Shown here: piece by piece, positions 34,641-48,500 of the stretch
Position numbering within the stretch: the stretch's first letter is position 1
How the letters are laid out: every line of letters starts with the position of its first letter
Assembly (NCBI GenBank): GCA_007258455.2
Contig: VDFB02321308.1
Span: 1 to 64,000, forward strand
Direction: 5' to 3'
Source of the DNA: Sequoia sempervirens
Taxonomy: Eukaryota; Streptophyta; Pinopsida; Cupressales; Cupressaceae
DNA: 64,000 nt
Notes under the pieces: generated by a model
Seen by the model: only the letters and a program-made list of their open reading frames with translations
What the model was told of the DNA's origin: nothing
Database searches by the model: none
Translations under genes and position numbers: made by a program

Positions 34641-36750
34641 TGATCATGTGCCACAATTAACACTGTCTCCTCACTTTGATACTAGTGGGAAAACACATCT
34701 CACCTATGTCGGTGACCTAAAAGCTTGCCGTCCTATGTGATGTGTGGCTGCCCAATAGGGTTAAGGTGAGAGGGTCCTGACAATACCTTGGATTATTCCT
34801 TCTTGTTGTCCCATATGCTTCATGATGCTTTCAGGCATGCCTTGATTTCTTCTTCATTATTTAAGAGATGCATAATTGAACTTGATGCATCTATGATTGA
34901 ACTTGATGCATCTCCAAAATCACTTACTTCTTTTATAAAATGGATCATGGATCCACTTAAGAAGATTGAAAGACATATCCAACAAAATGTGTTGCATCTT
35001 TTGAATTTGATAATGAAATTTGATCAACTGGTGTGATTCCATATTGATTTAATGCATTAATAACAAGTATATCTTTGATCAAGTTGCTCAATTTCCTATT
35101 TCTATCAAAGCATGTTGAACTCTACCCTCGTGGGAGCCACATTTACCCCACATGTTGCATTTAACTGAATCAAAACAGTAACATGACTTGTCCTAAATCT
35201 GCACATGAAGCAAACAAGTTAGAAAAAATAGATGCATATTTTGGATGTGTTTGATGACTTCATTATTTTCTAGGACATCCAAGGTTTGCATGCTTATCTA
35301 ATGCATTTAGGTATCATTTTATACATGCATAGGTAGGTGTGTATGTAAGGTTTGAAATCTTTCATTGCTTAGAGCGTTGCTTTAATATCATTGTTTTTTC
35401 TAGATGCAGGAGCTAGGAGCACTACGAAGTTGGGAAGGACACAAGCAGCTTGGGGGCAGTAACAAGGCAAGAGGACAACTTCAAAACCAGTCATTCTCAG
35501 GCAATGACTAGTCTCCACCCTTATATTCACATTCTATTTGTTTACTTACTCATGTATAGATTGTTCGTTTATTTTCATTAAATAAGTAAAGTTAGTCCCT
35601 TGGCTTGTGAGGGACATGTAAACTTCATGATTATCAATAAAACATTACATTTGTACACACACAATTCTCTTTTCTAATTTGTTGTAATTGCAACATTGGA
35701 ATGAAAATGTAATATGTTTCATTTGACAATCTATTTTTCATGCATATTGAACTTAGCAGACTATGGTTTATCTTTTAAATGTTTAAACAAACAACACAAA
35801 AAGAATAAACACTAAACCTGATTTCAGCTGAAAGCTTAAAATTAGGTAACATCTCCATAATCGTTAATATTCTTCTTTAGATTGGTTATCAATTGTCATG
35901 TTCTTCCCCAATATATTTTTAATTATTTTGGAGTTCTCCATTCTTATTTTCTGTCTTCTTTTCCTTTTTCTTTGGAAGCACCCTGTTTGGTGTGCTCAAC
36001 AGTACCCTCATTAACAAGCTCAATTCTCATTTTCTCTGTAATTTCCATTCTACGGTGTCTTTCTTCTCTCAATATTTTGTTCTTGTCTTCTCCCTTCTCC
36101 ATTTGGGTTGTTCATGTTTACTTTTCTTTCCAATTCAATTTGTTCTCTAACATTTCTTGAATTTTTCTTATCTCCTTTTTCCATGGGTGTGACTGATTTG
36201 GGGTTTCAGTAATCCTTTTTATTATTTTCCATGGTAGTTATTTGGTATCTTTTCTTTATAAGTTACATCTCTTTAGAGATCCCTTCTGGAATCTACCCTT
36301 CCATTCTCCATCCCCTTGGTGTCTAACCCCCTCTCACAAGGTGAACACTAGGAGGATAGGTTCACATATTCTTATCTCATCATCAATTTCCTTTTCTTTC
36401 TCTATGTCTGGTTTAATTTTTTTTTTAAATATTAGGTGTTATTTCCCTTTATTTCACTTAACTAAGGTCTTGGAAATTGAACCAATGTTAGCAATAAATT
36501 TGGGGAAACACATGACAATTGATTTAGAAATAGGATGAACTAATCAGACATTCATATATTGATCGATAACATTAGATAGATAAAATCCTGGTGATCATCA
36601 TATTAATCATATCAAAATAATACAATTTTATATCTTCTCCTATACTCTTGTTTATCTTTGTCTTTCTTACATATGATCTCTTTGTACATATAGATATAGT
36701 TCTTACATATAACCTTCTCACTCACATCCTTTTATCTTTCATACACTTAT
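34641..36750. other. AT-rich segment, no gene recognised
   Basis: A 21 bp tandem duplication (ATTGAACTTGATGCATCT at 34875 and 34896) and an LTR-end-like tract near 35400-35640 (GGAGCACTACG, GGGGGCAGTAAC, then AT-rich) were noted. Neither is firm. Confidence 0.35.
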
Positions 36751-36868
36751 GCATACATACATACATACATGTATATGAATATACATATATAGACATATAT
36801 ACATACATATATACACATATATACATATATACACATGTATGTATGTATATATATATATATATATATAT
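36751..36868. repeat. Compound microsatellite (TACA/TATG/AT)
   Basis: CATACATACATA units pass into ATATACAT and end in (AT)12-like sequence. A short low-complexity frame over it is not a gene. Confidence 0.9.
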
Positions 36869-39849
36869 CATACTCTGTCATTATCTTTCCCTATACATAT
36901 ATCTATGGGATGGGATGTGACCCATCTATGATACCCCTAGTATAGATGATATATTTACAATATTAGGCTTCACAAGCTCTTTGTGGCAAGATGCGACATG
37001 TTTTCCCCGATGGTGTCTTCACTAGTCTACTTTTCAGCTAACAAGTACCCAAAAAAATGCTTGCTACATGGGTACTAATGTGGTAAACCCAAATATATAT
37101 GTTTAGATGGACTTGATCATCTATAGCCTATTTTAAAATATTTTTATAAAATTTTAATTGTCTATGAATATAGATTGCAAGAAAAAACTTAACATGTGGA
37201 TCCTGATTTATCAATTATTTTATTTTATCATACATTTGAAACTTTAGCATTTATGACAATTTATTTCAGTCCCATATATGTTAAATGACTGTGCATCATA
37301 TATCCCCAAGTGATTCATTTATTTTATATGCCAAGGTTTTAATTTGCATGGTGGGATACGTTCCACTTACAATTGATTACACTTGATAGTAAATATTGCA
37401 ACATGACACACTAAACTAATTACTTAGTGACCTCTCATGATTGTTAAATACTCAAAATTTGTTCATTACTTCTTGTTTTGACAGTGTATGAGAACTAAAG
37501 GTTATTTATAACAAATCCATAGCTTGTTCAAAACTTTTTAAGTGTCTAGTAAAATATATGCAACTCTATATGAAAATTATCCTAAATTAGAATTTTTATT
37601 CATCTTATGTTTACGCTTTTTTACATCTTTTGTCTAATTCACTTCAAACTTCTAAAATTTTTATTCATAAATTATTTCTTTAATTGTCATATAGTATTTT
37701 TCTCTCACTAAATTGTTCTCTTTGAAATGTTTAAATGGTTCTCTATTGTAGTAAAAAAATTCAGTTTTAAGTTTGAAAGTGGCAACCATGGAAGTGATTC
37801 ACCTTATATTCTCTTTAATAAAAATGTATGCTTTGTTCATTTCAAGCCTCTTCAAAATCTCTATAAATTCAAAATTTGGTGAGGAAGATGTCAACCACAT
37901 TTTAAAATCTACTTTGTTAGGATGAGTATTTCTCCCTTGTTTATGCACCCAATCAATTTTCCATTTGACATGCATCTGATGATAAAAAATGCTCATATGA
38001 ATATAAATAATTAGTAATACTGTGAATTTTAAGTTCTTCACAATAATATATCAATGTGGAAATTGGATCATTAATACCATAAAAATAAAAAAATATTGAT
38101 TATATACTATATAAGCTAAACAAAGGTTATAAAGAACCAACAATATACCTTAATGTGATTCTATATACATGTCCTATTTATTTTATTCTTTTTTTCCTTC
38201 ATGGAAAGTTAGAAACATTTTCTAAGTTTTCTACTGTCTCTAAAGTATTCATCACAAATTTTCTTTTATGCTTTTTTTATTTATTTTTATTTTTTTTAAT
38301 GAGTAAGAATCCATTGATACTATTTTTTGTTTAATAACAAATGAGATAAATCATATAACAGTTGTATGTATGGAATGGATTTATTTTTAACATTTATGGA
38401 CTTGTGAACTCTTTCTTGTCAATATTTTAGATGAATATTCTAAATCATAATTATTATTTTTAATTAAATTTTAATGTTTTAACAATTTCTCTTAGTCAAG
38501 TAGGAGTTTTGTTATCAAAATAACACATAAGGACTTAATGATATGTCATGTATAATACAGTCCTCTTAGAAGAATTCCCTACTTATTTTAAGACATTATG
38601 ATGTGGTGAAGTTAATTATAGTTATAATAGAAGTCATCTAAAGTTGATCTAAATTTCCTAGAACATCAAACACTAAAATATGGATGAACAACTTTATTTG
38701 AATCTATTGAAAATATTACATTTTACTAGTTAGAGATCTACACATCCAAGTCTATCACATAAAAAAAATGATTGACTTGGTGTAGTAATCTCTTGAGACC
38801 TTTCCAAAAGGGTTCATGTTATTACTTTATTACCTATAGACTTAATTTCTACATGGAAGTGCTATTTATATTAGTACTCCTAAATGTTGGCATGAAATAA
38901 TATTTATGTATAAGAGAGAAAGATTTTGGATTACTTATGCAATTATGAACCTTCTAGGAGCTTTAGCTTATTTTATTTTATATAATTGTCATACCATTTT
39001 GGGGGGTTATTTAAATATCTAAATAGTAAATATATGGTTTTTAATTTGTATATGGACATATTTATGGCAATATCAATAGTATTAAAGCATCCATTCATAT
39101 GATTGTGTTAATGAACACAATTGTGTGCATTTTTTATTGTGTTTTAACACATATTTATCTATGGAAATTGCATTCTTTTGAATTTAATATTCTTACAAAT
39201 ATTTCGCATATCTACTTGATACATTTATTTAATAATTTTGTGTAATGATAGTGAGCTAATGAAAATTTAACCATTACAATATTAGTCACTCAAACTATGA
39301 AATTTGTAATTCTAAAATAGGGCAAGGTCCTTGTACCCCACTAAATCAATGCTCCATGTGCTTTGTCTTTTCTTCATCTTGTGCAATCTATTGTTTGACC
39401 TATAATTATTACATATTAGGAAGTGATTTAAACTCTTTTGTTGACCACCTATCTATTTGTTCATATCTTTTGGGTGGTATTTTTTGAATAGGTTGTTGAA
39501 CATTACCTTTAAAGTAGCTATTTATTTGTCAAATTTTCAAAAAAAAATTATGTTTTTTATGTAAAAAGAATGATTATGTATATTTATTGCTTCTAATAAT
39601 GATCTATTTGTTATATTTGATTTAGTATTGTTCTTACATCAAGTAAATAACATGTTATAGTCTATGTTATACTATATTCAACAAAATTTACTGAATAGGT
39701 TTTGAGGAAAAATGTCATTAAAAGCTTCTAGTTAGGTTTACCACTTATTGCATTGTTATCTAAACATTGAAGAATAATGTGTTGACACTCCCACCATATA
39801 AAAATTACTACACATTACGAAGTAAAAAATTGTTCACGATTAAGGTTTT
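36869..39849. other. Very AT-rich noncoding segment
   Basis: No frame, repeat pair or element boundary seen. Composition is even more AT-rich than its neighbours. Confidence 0.4.
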
Positions 39850-39950
39850 TATATATATGTGTGTGTGCGTGTTCCTAAACATTAATATATACATATGTGT
39901 ATGTATGTATGTATTTACACACACATATAATATACATACAAACATGCATA
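39850..39950. repeat. Compound microsatellite (AT/GT/TATG/AC)
   Basis: (TA)n, (TG)n, ATGT and ACAC runs, similar in make-up to the one at 36751. Confidence 0.85.
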
Positions 39951-41314
39951 CAATTGCCACAATAATGGGTTACACTTTTTGGGACATCCTTTGCCTGAAA
40001 TCATATATTTTTAGAAAATACAATGATTTATGACTTTAAAGGTTCCATTTAAATTATTTTAATTAAAGAGGGATTGAACAAACCCCCTTAGATCAAACCC
40101 CATTGGATAGAACCTTGTTAGATTTAAACCATACCTATAATCGAGTCTCCTCTACACCTATCAAAATGCTGATAAAAAACCACTTTTGATTTACCTTTTG
40201 AGTGATCAAATGAATTCATTTAAAATTTATGCTTTGTAAGCATGTAGCCCTTATTATAAGCTTCCTAAAAAGTATAATTTTAAATATGTTTAATTTGATT
40301 ATTATATTTATTTCTTATTTCTTGTGAATGTAAGATTTTCAATGAACATCAAGTTCTTTATTTCACACATACGAAAAAATAGAAAAATAGAGAAAAAAAA
40401 TTCTAAAAAATACATGTTCCCTAGGTATTGATGTCCTTATTCCAACAAAAAGAATAAGTTAATTCAAATGAATAAAAAAAAGTTATGCGTGTGAGTACAC
40501 CTCTGTCCAAATTATAATTACTGACTTGGAAAATTAATTAAAAAAATATGTAACAAAAAATATGAAAAAATATCCATCCCTAGATATTGGTGTGAAAAAA
40601 TTTCATTTTAAAAAATAGAACTGTATCCTATCTATAAAAAAAGTTATGTCCAAGTGAACATCACTTTTTAAAAATGCTGATTAGTAGAAAAAACAAGTTA
40701 TTAAAAATGACATAAAATGATTCACAATTTAATTTTTTTTTTTAAATATAATTAGAATCTACACAAAATATCTAACAAATAACTAGTTTGATTCATCTTC
40801 AAAACCTTAATGGTTTAGCTGCTATAGGTGTAAGAAAGTGAATGTCTGGTGAAAAATCCTGATTTTAATGTCAAGTTTGGCCAAAAATTGTAACCCATTA
40901 TTGTGGGATCAATATGTACATACATATATGTAAAAAAAATATCTTCAAGTCATTCTTAATCATTCTTTATTATTTTTGCTATTCCAACTTTACATGTTTC
41001 TTGGGTATTTCCATAGTGCTTACAACTGCTTTTTTTCTTTTTTTAACTATTTTTCTCTCTTATAATGTACTTGATTAGCAACGAGGTGATGTCGAAGTAT
41101 TTTTCAAAGATTAGGATAAAATATAGCTCAAAAGTTTCTAGATACCCCAAGAAAGGTATTGAATTCACATGCATGCACTTTAGTTTCTTGGATATCTAAG
41201 GTTGTACAAACACTTTGGTTTATTGAATTTTTTGTTTTGACATTCTACATTTGGTTTGGTTTACAAAACTAGAGATTCTAAGCCTAAATTTTTTTATCCT
41301 TGAAATTTTATAGA
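39951..41314. other. AT-rich segment; would be the leader side of an LTR element
   Basis: No gag-like frame is visible, although it lies downstream (minus sense) of the LTR/PBS junction at 41315-41349. Confidence 0.35.
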
Positions 41315-41349
41315 GAATTTCTCTAGTAGAGTCACCATTTTTTTGTTGG
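41315..41349 (-). other. Probable LTR end and primer-binding site of another gypsy element
   Basis: In minus sense, CCAACA (LTR end) is followed by six A and TGGTGACTCTACTAGAGA. I recall TGGCGACTC-x-ACTGGGGA as a common primer site of plant Ty3/gypsy elements; the match is close and correctly placed after a CA end. The LTR would extend to higher coordinates from 41344. Its other edge was not found. Confidence 0.45.
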
Positions 41350-44158
41350 AAAAATATAGACCCCATTCTTATTTTTCTCTATTATTTACTTTTGTTTCGA
41401 CCTTGTTCCCTATTTTCCTCTTACTCTTTCCTTTGGTCATAGAGGAATGCAATTCAACATTAAATTATGGCTTAATTTCACATGTTTCAGGTTCTAGTAA
41501 TTTGTAAGGTTTTTGAACCTTTATCTTAGAAGAATTATAATTTTATTAATTATTTATTAAAAAACTTAAGAAGGATATTTTGCCATTATTTCCTAACATC
41601 CCAACCTCCTTAGGATTCCCACAAATCCATTTAGGGCTTTGGTATGAATTCCTTCAAAGAGTTTCCATCTAGAGCTGAACATTTTCCTACCCATCAATAT
41701 TCAATTACATATCCTATCCCACACCAGTTCCTTGCAAAAGATATTTTCTAGTATGATTCATAGTTTGTGTACTTCTAATTTAAGAGGTAGATATTTTATG
41801 ATGTGCTTGATATCCTAAAGCCCTTGGTATCCCCACAAGAATCAAGAAAGGATGAAGTTGAGGGGACATTGAATTAGTGAATTTCATGAGGAGGTTTTTC
41901 ATTAGGGACTCTGATCTATATATGTAGGTAATTTGTTCAATTTCATAGTCAAGCATTTTGAAATTCAATATTTTCTCACAAGCTTTGGTTAAGGGAGGAA
42001 TACAAAGTGTTGTAAAGTTTTATACTTGCAAAGTTTTCATTGTCACCTTCCCTCAAACACCCATTAAAAATTATCCCTTTTAACCCTAACTCCTCTTAAT
42101 TATTTTTCCTCTTTCAAAATCATAGTTCGAGCCTATCTCTATTAAAGTACCTATTAAGAGTTCTTTCTAACACTTGATTCTTGATCATGTTTTATATGTC
42201 ATCTCTTGAAGTTAGATTTATAGTCATCCCTTTCTTGGAATTCCTTATTTCATGATTTCCTTAGCTTCGAAATTCCCCATTACTAATCCTTTTCATCAAT
42301 AATCCTTTCAATTAGAGATGGAGGACTATCCCTACTATACTGTTTTGGGAGATGAGATGTTTTTTTTTTTTGTTTTAATCTTGAATCACTAACACTTTGC
42401 ACTATACTATTTTTAGGATCATGATATTGGAGCTATCCTTAAATACATTCCTTGAGTTAAGGGTTACATAATACCCCTAATAGCCGACTCTCAATGCCTT
42501 ATATATCCTTTCAAATTCAAAGATGTGGAGATATTTTCATGATCTTGGCATTAGTTACACAATATTTTTTATCCCCAATCCCCCACATATTATCCTTGTG
42601 TTTCTTTTTGGATTAGATTTTTTTGTCATCATCATAATGGTTTCCTTTATATATGAGTAATGGTGTATCCCCAAATATCTAACTATAACACTCGGTGTTA
42701 ACCTCCCCAACAAGAATATTGGGCTTGACCATTTCCAACAATGTGAATGTTTGGTTCCCCTTCAAGTTTCTGCAAGGTGCATTTCAAAGTAAATAGATGA
42801 TTTTCCTAACAGCTACATCAAAGGTCATCCTATTAATCTACTCTTTGAATTACTAATAAATGTTGGAGATTACCAAATTCACCTAATTTCCAAAGCTTTG
42901 ATGAGAGGTTTTAAATGCCTAGAATCACCAAAAAAACATTTGAATATCTTATGAATTTCTATGAATTAATTTTAAATGTTCCTAAAATTTGATTTCTTAA
43001 CCAAGAATGAAATCTAATAGATCTAATCTATATTTTGTATGATTTAAGTAGGAAAAGACTATCTACAACACTAAAAATTCCATTAATGCAATGGTTATGA
43101 AAGTCATGCCAAGGAGTACCAAAATACATTTCTTACTATATTTGACCTCTATAATCACCAAAAGAATGTCTCCCACCTACAAAAGTCATTTACACTTCCC
43201 CAAATGTGAATTTTCATGTTTTTGTGCTAAAATAAATAGGAAAACCATGCCTCCATTAATGCACTTGAGGGTTTCAACTACTAAAAGGGCCTTTGTGTTG
43301 CTCCAAGAAATCAATATGTGGATTTCATAAGATTGTCCCATGCTTTGCACGCCTCCTTTCCAAATTTGTCTACCATAATTGATATTCTTCAAATTTGTGT
43401 TGTGGATTAGAAGATCAATCTCAACCATCAAATCTTGTGAAAAATTAGAAGTTTATTTTCCTATAAAGAGCATTTAATTTCTCTTTGTTAAGGCTTGGAT
43501 GACTTTTCTTCCTCCTAAGGGTTGGATAAAAATATTTAGCTCAGGGTTTGAATTTTGTCTAAATTATTTTGGAAATTGTGTATACTAGCAAAAATTATAA
43601 CTCTTTATTTTTAATTCATTTCATGGTTTCCAAGTATTCAGTTGGACCTCATATTGTAGATATATGCATATATTAAATATTTTGAGTCTATTGTTCATAC
43701 CAATTACAACCTATTGACTATAAGTTATCTCCCATGGTTACTTTGAACATCCCTTTCATTATTATAAATCTTATTGTATTGCACCATTATTGGGTGTTAT
43801 ATGAATGTTCATGATATCGATCCCCTCTCCTGATGATAGATCATGTAGTTTGATCTGAAATCATGAGGGGGGAAAAACTCACACAATCAAATATAGAAGT
43901 TTCTTGCAACAACAATAAGAACTGTGGAAATCATGTCTACAATTTATCTAGTTAATTAAAGGTTTGTAAATGTTAGATTTGTGTACTTATATATTTAAGT
44001 ATTGCAATGGAAACTCCAAACTTAAGATCTCTTTGAAACCTCTTCTCTCTTGCCTTTCTTATACCATTTTTTAATAATCAAACGTTAGTTTAGGACCAAC
44101 ATCACCACTTTTTTTTTTTTTAATAGATAAACTCTAGCCTCGCAAATTGCTCCCTTTG
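41350..44158. other. Unassigned segment, possibly LTR at its left
   Basis: The minus strand has a 43431-43186 open stretch (GRQIWKGGVQSMGQSYEIH and onward) of protein-like composition that I cannot place. No other structure supported. Confidence 0.35.
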
Positions 44159-44160
44159 TA

Positions 44161-44563
44161 CTAGGGGAGAGGGGCCCATAATGGAGTAGGGTCCAATAGT
44201 GGGGATAGAAGTAGTCCTCACCGGGCCCCATAGTGGAGCACTTTAATATCCAATTGCAAAACTCTTTATCCATAAAGTATGCATAGTGACAAATCATGTG
44301 ATGCCACATCAGCACACTAATAAAACACGACTTAGTGCACCACTATCGGTCTCACTTTTTTTTTGGGCCTTTTTGGATACCTCAACAAAAAGCATGCTGA
44401 TGTGGCATTATATTTGATGATGTGGCCTTAAAACGAAATATAGAAGCACATGAGTTGCCAAATAAACTGTTCTACAGAATTGGAAGTGATTTGAAATTTC
44501 CACGTAGGATTTTGAGAAACGCAAAGTTAAGATGCTCCACTATAGACCCCCCTCCCCTAATAG
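44161..44563. mobile_element. 403 bp MITE-like element
   Basis: Left end CTAGGGGAGAGGGGCCCATA..GGAG and right end, in complement, CTATTAGGGGAGGGGGGTCT..GGAG form imperfect ~27-30 bp terminal inverted repeats. Both ends are flanked by TA (44159-44160 and 44564-44565), fitting a TA target duplication of Tc1/mariner-type elements. No coding capacity. An internal CCATAGTGGAGCA (44230) repeats part of the end sequence. The superfamily is inferred from the TA alone. Confidence 0.6.
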
Positions 44564-44565
44564 TA

Positions 44566-45571
44566 ATATCAGAAACTTTACATTTTCCTTAGATCTTAAT
44601 CCATTTTCAAAACCCATGTGTATACAAAATCCTGACTGCTTATCCCTAACTTTCTGGATCTAAACCTATATTATTTGCACTAGTCCCGTGGACAATGGAA
44701 AACAAAATGGTAAAGACTTACATCATATACATTAATTATTTAATACTACATACCCTTGCATTAGAACATCCTCTATCAATCTTCGGCTTCTTCATTGATG
44801 AACTTGTACAACCATTCAATCCCATGACGGGGTTCCAGATCCATAATATTTTTGAGGAAAGAACATCCCTTAGTGGCCTTTGAACAATGCCTGAAAGAGA
44901 GTAATAGAGCAAAAATTTGTTAGGAAAGAGAGCCATACCACCGAATTTGCGTCCTTTAGAGCCTTCTGGAACTCCATGTGCATGGGAATGCCCACTCCAA
45001 GCCGCCCCACTTGTAGACCATCATCCAAACCCCCGAGGAAAGCCTTTGAAACCAAAGCTTGTGTCAATTATTTAACCATCTCCTTACTCTTGCCGAGGTC
45101 CATTAAGGAAGCCACAAAGCGGGAAGAAATGTTTGTATTCACTCTGTAACAGTTATGCACCTTCAGAAATTCATCCCCCAATACCCATTTCATCACCATT
45201 ATAATGATGCCATGGTATGTTTTGAAAACCACCTTCAATCGTTTGTTTGTAATCTCCCAAGACAATCCATTTGGCGACGAGAAGAAACCATACGTATTAG
45301 ATTATCCATTTCGAAGACCTTGGCTTTGCAAACGTTCAAATTGATGTGGACCATTCTTCAAAATGGCTTTAATAAACGGGGAACTTCAATTCACATGTGT
45401 TAACTACGGCCTCAGATATATAAAAATGACGGTATTCTTCTGATTATGCCCACCACCTTATACGAAATCCCCCAAAATCTATTGTAAGTATTAATTACCA
45501 TGCACACTTATCATGATGTTGCAGTTATTCGTAGGGTGTGACATGTCATCAAATTTGTTTCTTCAACGCCA
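44566..45571 (-). other. Region 3' of the LINE, with an unidentified open stretch
   Basis: May be LINE 3' untranslated sequence; no poly(A) end was recognised. On the minus strand 45265-44870 is nearly open (one stop) and protein-like: NISSRFVASLMDLGKSKEMV, LTQALVSKAFLGGLDDGLQV, PMHMEFQKALKDANS. I do not recognise it. Confidence 0.35.
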
Positions 45572-48500
45572 TCAATTGTGTTTGGCAAGAGCATCAGCCA
45601 CTTTGTTATCCTCGCAGTAAACATGATTGGTAGTAAACTCCTCGATGTGAAAAAAATGCCTTGCCTTTGAAAACAAAGCATCTAGTTTATAGCTTTGTAG
45701 AGTATTTTTCTAATGGTGTTTATAACTAGAGTTGAGTCCCCTTCGATTTCCAATTTGGGAATTTTGAGTTTTAAGCCAAGCTGTAGACCTAGGATTAAAG
45801 CTTAAATTTTGGCTTCATTATTTGTCCCCTTGGTAAATGTCTCATAGTTCTACCAATAATCCATACAATCTAATCTTTGATTATGCATCCAAAACACTTG
45901 GGTTGCCCTGTGTAATTCCATCAAAATTTAGTTTATGCCAGCTGAATTGTGAGACTTGTCATTTGGCTTCTTTCCTTTTAAGATGGGCCTCAAAACAACT
46001 AGCCCTTTAAAGGATAGTCCACACTCTTGTCATTCTATTATCCCATTCAGTGAAATTATTTTTGGGGTGCTTGGTGGATGGCCCTAGTATTGGCCACTTC
46101 CACTATCATTGCTTCTACCTTATTCAAAAAAGAGAGCAAAGCAAAGGCTTTTTCTTGAAATATCCTTTTATTCAGTTCTTTCCAAAATTTCAAAATTAGG
46201 ATAGATGGGTTGATGATTCGTAGGCTTTAGAATGTTGCATTTTTATTGATAACTAGCCAAGCCTCAAAAAGGTTATGTATATTGTTTAGAAGCACCCCTA
46301 TCCAGTCGAGCTTGGCACAAAGCCACTTGCAAAATTCCTATGAGAAATGGCAAATGAGGATTAAGTGATCCACATATTCTTTCCATTTCTGACACAACAC
46401 ACACCTTGATGGATCATGAAATCCAAGCTTTAAGAATCTATCAATAGTTAAAATCTTCTTTTGCATCATAGCCCAGGCGAGAAATCTTGCTTTTAGCATA
46501 CATTCCTTGTTCCAAAATAAGTGTATTGGTATTGAAAACTTCTCTATTTCAATCTCTAAGGTCCTATAACAATCCTTGGAATTATATTGACCAACTTTGG
46601 AGATGTTCCATTTTATTTTATCTTCTCCTACAAATATGAGAATATTCCTTTCTTTGAGTATCTTTTGTAAACTTTCCTTCTTATATGCAAGTAAATCGAT
46701 CAAATTCAAATCTTTCCAAGTCCACCTTGGCAAGGCGGAGCTATTGTCATACCTTACATAATCCACCACTTGAGGCCCCAATGATTATGTAAGTATCCTT
46801 TTAGCTTGGGGAAAAATAGCCATATTTGCGATGACAGGATTGCCCGCCCATGAATCATCCCAAAAAAGAGTTGTTCACTTGTCTCTGATATCCCATGTCA
46901 AGTGGTCAATAATCAATGACCTACAAGAGCTCATGAAATTCTAAATTCTAGATCTTGATGGTAAGGTACAAGTGGTTATTTAATCCTTTTGGGGTCCTGA
47001 CAATCCAAATATTTGTTTTGCATTATCCTTGCTCACTTCAACTAAGACCTTGTGAGCATATCTTCCAAATCAATTTGGCTCCTAAAGCTTCATTTTGAGA
47101 AATATGATTCCTCAAACCAACACCCCCTTCATTCTTAGTCTTGTATATATTATCCCAAGCTATGAGAGGGATTTTATTTTTCTTTGAATTACCCTACTAA
47201 AAACATAATCTCATTTTTTGTTTTAACTTTAGGTTCACTTCTTGGGGTAGAGATAAACATGACATGAGAAAGATTGGGATAGTTGATACCACCACTTTTA
47301 ATATTACTATTCTTCCAGCCCAAGAAAACCAGTGTCCTTTGCATAAGGCCATTTTGTTTGAACACTTTGTGAGCATTGGACCCCAAAGTTTGGTTGTTCA
47401 CAATCCAATGGATAGAGGTAAACCTAGATAAGTGTTGGGAAGAACTTTCTTGTAATTCAAAATTTTCAAAAAAAATATTTTCTTACCAGGGAAAGTTCTG
47501 AAAAATAAAACTTCTAACTTTTTGGAATTCACCACTTGTCCATAAGAATTATAGTATTCTTCCAAGATCTATTTCATGGCTATTGCTTCCTTCCTTTTTT
47601 ATGATCCAAAAAGCATGGCGTTGTTAGCAAATTGTTCATGTGACACAAAGGGTACATTCCTAGTTACTGTGATTCCCTCTAGTTTTCTCATATTCACAAC
47701 AACTTTATATGCTCTTCTAATTGTGTCTACCATAATAATGAGAAGGAAGGGAGAGAGAGAATCTCCTTGATGAAACCCTCTAGAAGCTTCAAGGAAACAT
47801 TTTGGGCTGCCATTGATGATTACAGGGCGTCTTGGACTAGCCACTACATTTCAAAAATCCATGAGAGCCAATTCTTCTTGAATCCAAAGGATTCCATGAT
47901 TTTGATAAGAAATTTCTAATCCACTTTGTCGTATGCTTTCTTGATATATAAATTCCACCATCATACTATTCTTTCCATTTGTTGTAGATCAATGAACTAC
48001 TTCTTGGGATATTATAATTCCATCTATGATAGACCTTCCCAGAACGAAGCCACTTTGTTCTTCAGCTATGATGTCGAGAATATTTTTTTTCAATTGATTT
48101 GCTACAACTTTGGAGAAAATTTTATAAGTTGTGTTGCATAGAGATATTGTACAATATTCTTCAAAAGACATTGCTTGCTCTTTTTTAGGGATGGGAGTTA
48201 TGAATACGTTATTAAGGTATTTGAGGAATTTTCTTTTTCTCCTAGATTCTCAATGGCCTCTAGAACATCTTTCCCAACGATGTGCCAACACTTGTGAAAG
48301 AAACTAGTAGGAAAATTGTCTAGTCCAGGTGCTTTTTCTAGATGTAACTATATGGCTACTTCTTTCAATTCCTTTTCTATGAAATCTTCGTTCAACATCT
48401 TGTTATGGCATTATGTTACCAAATTTGGAATGTTCCTTGTGAAAATTGACAAAGATGTGTTATTTGAACCCTCTCAATTATTGAGCAATTTCTATAAGTA

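Noticed and set aside
36648..36920. 90-codon open stretch over the microsatellite
   Set aside because: Peptide is Tyr/Ile/Thr repeats from simple-sequence DNA.
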